Shown here: in pieces, positions 53,296 to 61,794 of the stretch
Layout of the letters: every line of letters begins with the position of its first letter
How positions within the stretch are numbered: position 1 is the first letter of the stretch
Origin: a virus
Direction: 5' to 3' (one strand)
Length of the DNA stretch: 64,000 bases
IMG/VR virus record: IMGVR_UViG_3300044641_001047
Location: 1 to 64,000 of that record
Notes under the pieces: model-generated
Told to the model about the DNA's origin: nothing
Databases searched by the model: none
The model's input: only the letters and a program-made list of their open reading frames with translations
Position numbers and translations under genes: made by a program

Positions 53296-54720
53296 TTACG
53301 ATGCAGTACATTGAAGGTCAAGGCTAGTATCGAAACGACGAAGTAGGATACCAGCAGTCTTCAACATATGAACAGAAGCACCGTCTATGTCACTTGCACG
53401 AGTGTCAGTTTCTGTGAATCCTTTTGGAACAACAGAACCTGCTACACACCAGCGCAGAAGTTCACGACCTTTCTTATTTACCATTTGCAGGTTGTTCTCA
53501 CCATCATAAGTAGACTGGTCAACAAAAGTCATACGGTAAGACTCAAGTGGAAGACCAGTTACTGGGTGCTTCTTAGAAGCTTGAGCCACAGGACCGTGAT
53601 CGAACAAAGGAGATTTAACTACATTAACTCTGTGACCATCTACGTGATCGTAGCTAGTGAAGTAACCAGTAATACCGAGGTTACGACCGCTACCAGTGAT
53701 GAACGTAGGTTGAGTGGTCTGGAGGTAAGTGTTTGCACCATAGTATGACTTAAGTGCTTTATCGAATTCACGAGCACCACCAATACCAGTGTACAAAGTA
53801 ACTTGCTTGTCAGTAGCATCAGTCATACCATAGAACAAGTCTCCGATAGTCTCCTCAAGTTTAGCTTGAGTAAGAGTAGAGTAAGTGTCTTTGTTGATGA
53901 TCTGCTCAAACAAACCAGGACCAGAGATTACAGGTTGACCGTTCTCATCGAGCATAGTGCTAACACCATTAGCATCGTGAGTCTTCTGGCCATACCAGTA
54001 GTACATTTCACACTCTTCTTTAAACTTAAGCATGTGACGGTACTCTTCGTAATCCATCCACAACTTAGTCTTAGAACCCTCTTTCAAAGGCAATTCGAAC
54101 TGAGCTACATAGTCTTTAGCATTTCCAGAGAAGTGGTAAGACTTACGTACAGTACCAATCTTAGAACGAACAAGACCTGGAGCAGTCCAGTTAGATGCAT
54201 TACCACGTGAGAAGTCAATACCCACGTTAGCATACAACATACCCCAAAGAGCACCTGGAGAAGCATCTGCAACAGATACTGAAGCAGTATCAGGAGATAC
54301 AATCTTCAAAGTGTATTTCCAACCAGCACCATCAGCTACTGGCTCGTTCATAATACGAGCAAGAACACCAGACTGAGATACCAAGGTGTAAGGGAAAATG
54401 AACCACTTATCAGGGAAGGTAAGGGTGAATGGGGCACCACCTGCACCAACTGCAGCACCAGGTGCAGCAGAGACAACAGGACGAACATTGATTTCGTGTG
54501 TTTTAACACGATACTCATACTCGAAACGGTCGATAGAACGAGTATTGCCGACACCTTCAGTCAAGAAGGAGAGTGGGAATTTCTTTTCTTCACGACCTGC
54601 CAAGTGAGTGATAATCGGAGACAACTCCGCTGGACGTTCCATAAGTGCATTTGCCAACGAGTTACTGTCGGTCATCTGCGAATCGTTATAGTACGTCTTA
54701 AGTACTTGCATTAATGACAT
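53296..54720 (-). CDS. Major capsid protein
   Basis: This 474-aa protein is the main shell protein of the head (HK97 fold expected for the group). It opens MSLMQVLKTYYNDSQMTDSN. Supporting points are the length, its position after the acidic scaffold-like gene, the composition, and segments I associate with crAss capsid proteins such as KLWMDYEEYRHMLKFKEECE and MYYWYGQKTHD near 225-256. Codon choice is strongly biased (CGT, AAC, ATC, TTC), as expected for the most abundant phage protein. A terminator hairpin follows its stop. No maturation cleavage site could be placed. Confidence 0.82.
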   Translation of the reverse strand: MSLMQVLKTYYNDSQMTDSNSLANALMERPAELSPIITHLAGREEKKFPLSFLTEGVGNTRSIDRFEYEYRVKTHEINVRPVVSAAPGAAVGAGGAPFTLTFPDKWFIFPYTLVSQSGVLARIMNEPVADGAGWKYTLKIVSPDTASVSVADASPGALWGMLYANVGIDFSRGNASNWTAPGLVRSKIGTVRKSYHFSGNAKDYVAQFELPLKEGSKTKLWMDYEEYRHMLKFKEECEMYYWYGQKTHDANGVSTMLDENGQPVISGPGLFEQIINKDTYSTLTQAKLEETIGDLFYGMTDATDKQVTLYTGIGGAREFDKALKSYYGANTYLQTTQPTFITGSGRNLGITGYFTSYDHVDGHRVNVVKSPLFDHGPVAQASKKHPVTGLPLESYRMTFVDQSTYDGENNLQMVNKKGRELLRWCVAGSVVPKGFTETDTRASDIDGASVHMLKTAGILLRRFDTSLDLQCTAS

Positions 54721-54758
54721 GATTCTATAATTTTAAAAAGTTAATTGTTGTTTAAATC

Positions 54759-55907
54759 TTATTCAAACAGCTTCTTCATATCCAGTTGGTCTGGATCAAA
54801 TTTCTTTGCTTTGCCTTTTTCAATCTTTCCGTAGTTCTTAACTCTCTCTTCGTTACGTTGGATTTTATCTCTCAAGCTCTTTACACTTTCGGTCTTAGCC
54901 TTAGTAGTGATGATATCTTGAAGATTCATTCCTTTGTACATCAAGTAGTCAATAGCCAGTTTAACATCGAGCTCTGAATTAGCATAATCCATGTCTCTAC
55001 GTGTTCTGCCTGATTTATCTACAGGTGCGGAAATATAATCAAAGAACTTAGCTTTCTCTTTTTCAGGAATTCTGATTCCAGCAAACTCTTTACCTTGGTC
55101 AATTGTAGAGGCTACATTCTCCCAAAATTCTTGTTGCTGTTTTTCTTGCTCCTGTCTTTCACGTTTCTGTTGCTCTACTATCTGTTCTCTTTCTTTAGAC
55201 TGAATAGTAGCTAATTGTTTTTGAGCAACTATTGCTTTGTCATAGAGTTTACCAGAGTCCTCGTAGTCCTCGAGCATATCTTTAATGAACTCTTCATCGT
55301 GTCCTTTAGTTTTAAAGTATTCAGACACAAATGCTTTTTGAGTTCTTGCATCATTCTGATCGATCTCATATTGAGAGTAATCCAAATTTGGATTATAAGC
55401 TTGGAAGAACTTTTCAGAATCTCCACCTGCAAGTACAAAGTCAAGATGCTTTTGTACTAGTGGGAATTGCTGAAACAACTCATTAAGCTGATCCTCTGCA
55501 ATATTCTGAGCAATGTCTTTAGTAAATTCTACTAAACCTTCCTCAGTATCAGCATACGTATTTTCAATATCGTAACCCAGTGCCTTTGCAATGGATTCTG
55601 CTACAGACCCAGACTCTTCTGAATCTTCTTCATCAGATTCATCATCATCTTCTTGGTCTTCTCTAGCATACTTTTTTGATTGGAGTTCTTCATCGTCTTC
55701 GTCGTCTTCGTCTGTACGTTTTCTACTGGACTTGGACTCGGGTTCGGACTCGGACTCTGAATCGTCTGATTCTTCTTCTGATTCTTCTTCATTTTCAAGT
55801 TCGTCTTTTGTTGTTTCCTCTTTTTCATCAAGAGTGTTCAGACCATCACCAATAAAATCGTCGAAGGTGATGTCTGCAATGTTCAATTTTTGTTCTTTGG
55901 TTGCCAT
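54759..55907 (-). CDS. Acidic scaffold-like protein
   Basis: This 382-aa protein directly precedes the major capsid gene, the usual place of a scaffolding protein. Residues about 25-105 are almost entirely E, D, S and K (runs such as ESEEESDDSESESEPESKSS), the centre is a compact helical region, and a glutamine-rich coiled coil follows (EQIVEQQKRERQEQEKQQQE at about 235-254). The C-terminal stretch is basic (KGKAKKFDPDQLDMKKLFE), a feature of scaffolds that bind capsid protein. Such proteins guide head assembly and leave or are digested. No protease domain is visible. Confidence 0.7.
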   Translation of the reverse strand: MATKEQKLNIADITFDDFIGDGLNTLDEKEETTKDELENEEESEEESDDSESESEPESKSSRKRTDEDDEDDEELQSKKYAREDQEDDDESDEEDSEESGSVAESIAKALGYDIENTYADTEEGLVEFTKDIAQNIAEDQLNELFQQFPLVQKHLDFVLAGGDSEKFFQAYNPNLDYSQYEIDQNDARTQKAFVSEYFKTKGHDEEFIKDMLEDYEDSGKLYDKAIVAQKQLATIQSKEREQIVEQQKRERQEQEKQQQEFWENVASTIDQGKEFAGIRIPEKEKAKFFDYISAPVDKSGRTRRDMDYANSELDVKLAIDYLMYKGMNLQDIITTKAKTESVKSLRDKIQRNEERVKNYGKIEKGKAKKFDPDQLDMKKLFE

Positions 55908-55912
55908 ATTTA

Positions 55913-55920
55913 CAAAGGTA
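55913..55920 (-). promoter_or_regulatory. TAnnTTTG element 5 bases before the scaffold-like gene
   Basis: On the minus strand TACCTTTG is followed by TAAAT and the ATG at 55907, matching the pattern TAnnTTTGTAnnnATG. It lies in a 43-base gap after the 1048-aa gene. It could drive the scaffold and capsid genes. Confidence 0.45.
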
Positions 55921-55950
55921 TTGGTTTACTTATAGTTAAAAAGTATAAAT

Positions 55951-58900
55951 TTATCTTTTATACTTAGCTTTATTGTATAGCACTCTGTTCTTTAATCCCC
56001 CCTTAATGTACCTCTTTCTAGAGTCCTCTGGGAGCCCAGATTTCCATTCGTACATAGCTGTTTCTTGTTTAGTTTGGTATGATCCACCCATCTGCTTTAC
56101 TGTATAGTTGTCTGCATCTTGATACTCACGTACTCCCCCATCTTTCTTTTTAATAGCCTCAAAAGAGTTATTAAGTTTCTCAACACCATATTGAGGTAGC
56201 ATTATATCATTTGTAGCTGGATCTATGTACGGAGGATTAGTTCCTAGATTTAAAGATGTTTTATTCTTACGTTGAATTCTATTCAAGTTTGAGTTTACGA
56301 ACTTCAACACGTCCTCTGTAGACTGTCCAGATTGAGATAAAAATCCAGCACTATTCATTGGTTTATAACCTAGAAATACAGGTTTAGATAAACCTTGTGT
56401 ACCAGCATTTTTAAATACAAAGTCCATTTGAGGTAGATATGAGTTATAACTTGTATTTGTAGAACCTGTTATAACCGAACCTACTGGAGCATCTTTAATA
56501 TGAGTTTCAATTTGATTCTTTACAAATGAAAGCATATCTTTTTTGTTACTAAAAGATCTAGCATCTAACGAAGGTACTGCCTTAATACTAGCATTACTTT
56601 CACGTTGTTTAAACAAACCTTTTGCACTTTTATATACATCCCTTAGAGATACGGGATCAAGTTGAATATCTGCAATATTTTGATCTATCCCATACCAACC
56701 ATAATCCACCAATCTTTCCAATCTTTCCATGTCTCGATCTGAAATTGTTCTTACAACTTGTGGATTATCAATGGTATTGTTTAGAGTAACATTTCTTCTA
56801 ATATATGCAGGAACACTATAATCAGGTCCACCCTCTACACTACTCCATCCAGTTCCAGTTATATCAATCTCTGGCGGAGGAGGGGGGAGCTCTTCATTCA
56901 TATTGATCATATCCTCAAAGTTTGCATCGTAGTCAGCTTCTGACATCCTCTGTGGTTGTATTTCAGATCTATTACTAAATCTACGTAGATCTATTCTCCG
57001 TGGATCTGGGCTAGATACTATATTTTCTATTTTTTCTGGCTCTGCCTGGTGTGGATGGTGAATTATTTCTTCTCTACTTACTCCAAAAATCTGACGAATC
57101 TCGTCATCTGTCAGTGATGATTTTGTTACAAATTGCTTAATAGCTTCTTCTTTATTAGCACTATTGTACGCTGTTAATGACATCCCTTCATCTATTTGCT
57201 TTAATCTTGAAAATTCTTCAGGGGTAAGAACATTAGTTAACTCAGCTTTTTTAGGAGATGCTGCAAAAATTCCTTGTTTATATTTTAAAAAATCATCTAA
57301 GCCTCTTATTCCTTTTTTGTAAGTCTTTTTTGTAGCATTTCCTATGCCCCCAAATATTTCATCTCCAGTAAGAAATAAAGGATCTGTACCAGCAGTCATT
57401 ACCCCGCTAGCAATGGAAGCTTCTGTAGGAGATGTACCTGCAAGATCACTACTTACAAAATAGGGAGAGGGTGTACGTCCTTTAACTGCATCTAGAAATT
57501 CTCCTTTCACTGCTCCTCTTACTAAGTTTCCAGGGTATTCAAAAGGAGCAGCTAAGTTTCCAAGAGTCTCAAGATTAAGGTCAAGATTAAGTTTTGGGGA
57601 ACTTGATGGTGTAGGTACTAAGTCTTTAAGGCCTGTAACAAATCTTGCTCCTACAGAAGGCTCAAATCTGTTAGCATACTCAGACTTTTTTATAAACTTT
57701 ATTTGCTCAGGAGTAAGATTTTCTGGATCTTCTTTTAGATATTGTTTAGCTAATGTATTATAGGCAAATTGATTTGCTCTTTTAATTACATTCTTTCTAT
57801 CATATCCTAGCTTATCATACCAATGTCTAAAGAACTTTTTATCTTTAGCAATATACTCATCCCGTAACTTATTCCTTTCTATTTCTTCAGCTGTCCAGTC
57901 AGGAGTTATAGTTACTTCTGGCTGACTGTATTGTGCCTCATATGTACCTTCCTCAGTCTCTGATTCAAAGAAAGGTTGGTCAGGATCTCTTCTTTTACTC
58001 CCAGTTTGATACTTACGTATTCCTCCAGAGTTAAATTTTATTTTTTTAGACACATATAAATCAGATGGAACTCCTTCAATAGGTCTCCACACTCCTGAAA
58101 GTTTTTCATCTTCTTTTGCATAGTGTGTAAACTTTCCCTCAGGCCCATATTCCTTTACACTGTAAGGAGACTTATCATAGACTTTTCGGTATTTAGGATT
58201 TAAATCTGATACTGTGTACTCACGAACAAGTTTATCTTTTGATTGGTCAGCTTTAGTTAAATCTACATCCTTATAAGCAATAGGTTTTAATTGCTCATAT
58301 ACTGGCTCCTCTGTCGGTTTTTTATATTTTTTTAAACTATAATCACTCCCACTTGCAGTTTTAAATCTGTAAACTCCTACTGATCTAGCATTTTTAGCAT
58401 CGAAGTTATAATACTGGTCTTCTACATCTTTTCTGCTAATATTTAATCCAAAACTCTTCCATTTTTTATAATCTTCATCTATAGCTTGGTCATTAGTAAG
58501 CTCTCTATATGGCGTCGAAGTATCTATTAGTGTCCCTAAGTCTGTTTTCTTTTCTTTTAATATTTTTTTAAGCCCTTTTGTTGTAAAATTATAAGTATCT
58601 AAACTATCATTATAAGCTCGATTAGCTTCTGCAAATTTTAAGGGATCGTTATAGATTTTTTGATGAAATCCTCCTTTCTGCATTCTAGCAGGAGATTCAA
58701 TTACTGTTCCTTCGTAAGGCCCAGTAGGAAGATTAGCTATCCCAGGAGGGACAGCTTTATAAGACTCTACTAAGTTACCTTGATTATCAATCTTATCTAT
58801 ATTGATAGGGACTTTCATCCCCATAGTATTAAAACTCTGCCCAGGTTGCACATTAGGGAAGGCCATAGATTGGTTAATTTGCCCTTGTTCGTGATACGGG

Positions 58901-59097
58901 CGTAATCCTTGCCCTTGTTCTTCTGGAGTTTGAGCAACTTGCATTTGAGGCTGCATAGCAGCTTGTTGTTGCTGATTTACAAACTCCCCAATTAAATCTC
59001 TACCTTGCTCGTAAGCAGTAAAAGCATCTAAGATACTACCAGGATATCCAGTAGATCTAGCTCTATCTAATAACTGTCTTCTGGTAGAGTTATCCAT
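55951..59097 (-). CDS. Large unrecognised head-block protein
   Basis: This 1048-aa protein lies between the Dps-like gene and the scaffold-like gene. The N-terminal 60 residues are Q-rich (NQQQQAAMQPQMQVAQTPEE). A segment at about 95-135 (INIDKIDNQGNLVESYKAV and GTVIESPARMQKGG) resembles an element common to Bacteroidota phage structural proteins. Basic motifs FNSGGIRKYQTGSKRR and KKDGGVREYQDAD recur, and a proline run (ELPPPPPEID) links two parts. The C-terminus is strongly basic. A minor capsid or internal protein is inferred. No enzymatic motif was confirmed. It is coupled to the upstream gene through TAATG. Confidence 0.55.
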   Translation of the reverse strand: MDNSTRRQLLDRARSTGYPGSILDAFTAYEQGRDLIGEFVNQQQQAAMQPQMQVAQTPEEQGQGLRPYHEQGQINQSMAFPNVQPGQSFNTMGMKVPINIDKIDNQGNLVESYKAVPPGIANLPTGPYEGTVIESPARMQKGGFHQKIYNDPLKFAEANRAYNDSLDTYNFTTKGLKKILKEKKTDLGTLIDTSTPYRELTNDQAIDEDYKKWKSFGLNISRKDVEDQYYNFDAKNARSVGVYRFKTASGSDYSLKKYKKPTEEPVYEQLKPIAYKDVDLTKADQSKDKLVREYTVSDLNPKYRKVYDKSPYSVKEYGPEGKFTHYAKEDEKLSGVWRPIEGVPSDLYVSKKIKFNSGGIRKYQTGSKRRDPDQPFFESETEEGTYEAQYSQPEVTITPDWTAEEIERNKLRDEYIAKDKKFFRHWYDKLGYDRKNVIKRANQFAYNTLAKQYLKEDPENLTPEQIKFIKKSEYANRFEPSVGARFVTGLKDLVPTPSSSPKLNLDLNLETLGNLAAPFEYPGNLVRGAVKGEFLDAVKGRTPSPYFVSSDLAGTSPTEASIASGVMTAGTDPLFLTGDEIFGGIGNATKKTYKKGIRGLDDFLKYKQGIFAASPKKAELTNVLTPEEFSRLKQIDEGMSLTAYNSANKEEAIKQFVTKSSLTDDEIRQIFGVSREEIIHHPHQAEPEKIENIVSSPDPRRIDLRRFSNRSEIQPQRMSEADYDANFEDMINMNEELPPPPPEIDITGTGWSSVEGGPDYSVPAYIRRNVTLNNTIDNPQVVRTISDRDMERLERLVDYGWYGIDQNIADIQLDPVSLRDVYKSAKGLFKQRESNASIKAVPSLDARSFSNKKDMLSFVKNQIETHIKDAPVGSVITGSTNTSYNSYLPQMDFVFKNAGTQGLSKPVFLGYKPMNSAGFLSQSGQSTEDVLKFVNSNLNRIQRKNKTSLNLGTNPPYIDPATNDIMLPQYGVEKLNNSFEAIKKKDGGVREYQDADNYTVKQMGGSYQTKQETAMYEWKSGLPEDSRKRYIKGGLKNRVLYNKAKYKR

Positions 59098-59504
59098 TAA
59101 GACAAGAATTTAAGTTTATATTTAGCAGAGTTAAGAGCAGACTTGATGTTATCTAAATCGTTAACTATCTCAGAGAACTCACATCCGTCTTGAACTCTAG
59201 TTATTTTAGTATGCAATTGATCAATATAATTAATTGCATCTTTTACTGACCTCATAGTTGGGGCAGATATATTATCTGGGTAATCTGGAATTGTACCAGT
59301 TGCTCCTTGATATCCTTCGGCTACTGCATCTGCAAGTCCTGGGAGTGCATCATAAAGTTCGTTAAGTGCTTTGTGTGCAGCATAAGAACCTGCCCCTGTT
59401 ACTGTTAGATGTAAAACGTGGAACTTAGTTGCAGCATCCATCAATTCTACGGCTAATGCTGGGATAGATTCTTTTTTAGATTTCATCTTTTCTATATAGC
59501 TCAT
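59097..59504 (-). CDS. Dps-like four-helix protein (DUF5856-like)
   Basis: This 135-aa protein reads as a ferritin-like bundle. The stretch KFHVLHLTVTGAGSYAAH with KALNELYDALPGLADAVAEG carries H32, H44, N48, D59 and E63. Their spacing (12, 4, 11, 4) equals that of the E. coli Dps ferroxidase residues H51, H63, D67, D78 and E82, with D67 replaced by N48. The sequence also recalls the phage family DUF5856. It would bind iron, DNA or both, or serve only as a structural bundle. Its start overlaps the portal stop as ATGA and its stop overlaps the next start as TAATG. Length is shorter than cellular Dps (about 167 aa). Confidence 0.7.
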   Translation of the reverse strand: MSYIEKMKSKKESIPALAVELMDAATKFHVLHLTVTGAGSYAAHKALNELYDALPGLADAVAEGYQGATGTIPDYPDNISAPTMRSVKDAINYIDQLHTKITRVQDGCEFSEIVNDLDNIKSALNSAKYKLKFLS

Positions 59505-61708
59505 TCTGCTAGATTTTGGTTAGCCTTCATTTCAATTTCTTTTTCTTTTAAGGCTAATTGTTGTTGTTTAATTTGAAAGTCCTGCATCATCTTTTCAAGA
59601 TTATTGCTAGTTGACTTATCTTGTGCTTCAGCTGCAATCAAAGCTTTCTCAATCTCTAGCTGTCTATCTTTTTCTTTATCTAAAGCTGCTTGCTGAACTT
59701 GTTGTTGTTGTAGCTGTAACTCTGCTTGCTGTTGTTGCTGTTGAGCTTGCTCTTGTGCCTTTCTCAATTCGTCAGCTTGCTTTTCAGCTTGCTTAATCTT
59801 ATCCTTAATTTGAGAGAAGCTATCACTTTCAAATATAGATATAACTGTTGACATAGGTACACCGTTCTGTACAGCTGCTTGTGCCAAGCCTTCAATCTTC
59901 TGTTTCTTCTCTGCATCTTTCCCTGCATCAGAAACAAATATTCCGTACTCTGCCTCCATGTGAGTTACTGGTTCTACATCAATCTCGTCCATACTGCCAT
60001 CAGGCATTACGTACATAGCCTTCTTTCCATTGAGCCAAGCCTCCTTTGAGTAATCCAAAAGTCCTTGGAGCTCTCTTCTTTCAAAGTTAGCAAATTTTCT
60101 AAAGATATCCTCTGTAATGTGAGAAGACTGCACAATGCTCTGCTGAGACGTAGCTTTTCCTTCATAAGAACTCATTTGGCCCTGTCTCTGCCTAGTCACT
60201 CCACTAACTTTCTCCCACTCGACCATAATAGACTCTAGCAAGGTAAGGTATTGAGATATCGTCTTAATAGACATATCTAATACTGACTGATGCTGAGGAG
60301 ATAACTGAATTCCTTCTTTGTTGTAATCTACCCAAGCTATACCTGTACCCTCTACAAAATACATGAACTTATCCATGTCCCAGTTCTTAGGGATCATGTT
60401 AATGTCGAACTGAGCAATGATATCTTTACTACGTGCAATAGCTAGTTCAAGACGGTATTTGTAAATATTGTAATTGAGCTGATAAGCTATTCCTAAGCTT
60501 ACCAAAGAAATACTCTGAGAGTTAATGTCAGAGTATTTTCTTCCATTGATTGGGAGTTTACATCTAGAAGGATTGTCTAAGCTGCTTCGTTGGTTCTTAT
60601 ATGGACGAACATTGATGAAGAATCTTCTATCAATTCTAGTTCCCTCCCATACTTCGTTTACCCACTCCCATTCCATCTTAGCATTAAGATCTTTGAGTTC
60701 TTGAGGTAATTTGTATCCCTCTTCTACGTCAAACATCTCAGTATTTCCTGTATTAGGATCGTCATAAGTCACAAATCCAATACGCTTCCTACTCTTCCAG
60801 TAAACCGTTATTATCTCAATTAACCTATTACGGTATATGTTGTCATCTGCTCCACTTGCTTCTGCTCTATACAAGAGATAAGCTTCAGCTGATGTATGTG
60901 TTGGAGATTCTAACTCAAGAACCTGCTCATCAGATAAGTATTCCCCAAATATGTCAATGATGGTAGATGCGTGAGAATATTTTCTAATGATGGCCCAGTC
61001 GGCATCTTCAACAAAATCGATGTCAGGATCTTTGTCATAGTCGATATCTAAAGGATTAACTACTTCGTAAAATACTTCATCTCTTCTTACCCCCTTATGT
61101 GAATATGTCTCCCCTGTAACCAGGAAGTGGAAGAACAGCTTTTGAAATTTATCATATACTTCATTGTAGTACATCATATAATTCAAGGCCGCCTGCCCCA
61201 TCACTGCTCTGTGGTCTACATAACTTCTTTCAAATTCCTCTGCTACTTGTTTTGGGAGAGGGGGCTCTTGCTGCTCTGGGAGTTCTACCTCTTGTTGTTT
61301 AGCTAGCTCAGCTAGGAACTTAGCCTTAAGGTTAGATAAGATTAAGTTCTTCAATGCCTCTTCTTTCATACTGATTGAATCAGCATTCTGCACAGTAACC
61401 GTGTACTCTAAAGGACGTTTAGACTTCTCCCCAAGCAACAGATCGATGATGGGCTTAATGATCGGGTAGTTACGGAGCTTTGATGGAAAGTGGCTTCTAG
61501 TTTTGCCATAGGGTTTAAGGACATAGTTGTAGTCCTCCTCGTCGATTACCCCGTTATAGTAATCATATAGAGATTTAAGGTAGCTGCGTCGTTCGCTAAT
61601 GCCAAACTTAGATAGGTTAATAAAGGCATTGACACAGTCTTCTTTCCACTTGTCATCTTTCTGAGAGAAGGGGATTCGTTGCTTGGGGATTGTAGCTTGT
61701 CCGAACAT
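59501..61708 (-). CDS. Portal protein
   Basis: This 735-aa protein follows the large terminase and has the portal layout: a helical wing (ERRSYLKSLYDYYNGVIDEE near 39-58), a beta-rich stem region with MEWEWVNEVWEGTRIDRR, and a long clip and crown helix region. It ends in a glutamine-rich coiled coil (EQAQQQQQQAELQLQQQQVQ). Twelve copies would form the ring through which DNA is pumped. Length and order match crAss-like portals. It is preceded by a TAnnTTTG element, so it may have its own promoter. Overlap with the next gene suggests coupled translation. Confidence 0.85.
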   Translation of the reverse strand: MFGQATIPKQRIPFSQKDDKWKEDCVNAFINLSKFGISERRSYLKSLYDYYNGVIDEEDYNYVLKPYGKTRSHFPSKLRNYPIIKPIIDLLLGEKSKRPLEYTVTVQNADSISMKEEALKNLILSNLKAKFLAELAKQQEVELPEQQEPPLPKQVAEEFERSYVDHRAVMGQAALNYMMYYNEVYDKFQKLFFHFLVTGETYSHKGVRRDEVFYEVVNPLDIDYDKDPDIDFVEDADWAIIRKYSHASTIIDIFGEYLSDEQVLELESPTHTSAEAYLLYRAEASGADDNIYRNRLIEIITVYWKSRKRIGFVTYDDPNTGNTEMFDVEEGYKLPQELKDLNAKMEWEWVNEVWEGTRIDRRFFINVRPYKNQRSSLDNPSRCKLPINGRKYSDINSQSISLVSLGIAYQLNYNIYKYRLELAIARSKDIIAQFDINMIPKNWDMDKFMYFVEGTGIAWVDYNKEGIQLSPQHQSVLDMSIKTISQYLTLLESIMVEWEKVSGVTRQRQGQMSSYEGKATSQQSIVQSSHITEDIFRKFANFERRELQGLLDYSKEAWLNGKKAMYVMPDGSMDEIDVEPVTHMEAEYGIFVSDAGKDAEKKQKIEGLAQAAVQNGVPMSTVISIFESDSFSQIKDKIKQAEKQADELRKAQEQAQQQQQQAELQLQQQQVQQAALDKEKDRQLEIEKALIAAEAQDKSTSNNLEKMMQDFQIKQQQLALKEKEIEMKANQNLAE

Positions 61709-61713
61709 TAATA

Positions 61714-61721
61714 CAAAAGTA
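61714..61721 (-). promoter_or_regulatory. TAnnTTTG element 5 bases before the portal gene
   Basis: On the minus strand TACTTTTG is followed by TATTA and the portal ATG at 61708, matching TAnnTTTGTAnnnATG. It lies in an 86-base gap after the large terminase gene, the longest gap before a left-pointing gene apart from that after the capsid gene. A transcript starting here would have almost no leader. Confidence 0.45.
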
Positions 61722-61758
61722 GGTTTGTTTTACAGCGGGTCTTTAAAATAAGTTGATT

Positions 61759-61782
61759 TGTGATGTTGTTTATTATATCACA
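61759..61782. other. Inverted repeat upstream of the portal gene
   Basis: TGTGAT (61759-61764) and ATCACA (61777-61782) form a perfect 6-base palindrome with a 12-base A/T spacer, just after the terminase stop. It could be an operator half-site pair or a weak hairpin. No T-run follows on either strand, so it is not a good terminator. Confidence 0.3.
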
Positions 61783-61794
61783 CTCTTACTTCTC

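Noticed and set aside
53368-54607. Several right-pointing frames of 65-135 aa across the capsid gene
   Set aside because: They are shadows of a strongly codon-biased real gene and have no motif or start signal.
55591-55935. A serine-run protein of 114 aa on the plus strand
   Set aside because: It is the complement of the acidic E/D/S region of the scaffold-like gene, where GAA, GAT and TCT codons read back as serine and other codons.
61759-61782. Terminator after the terminase gene
   Set aside because: The TGTGAT/ATCACA stem has only 6 pairs with 4 A-T, a 12-base loop and no T-run, so it is listed only as an inverted repeat.
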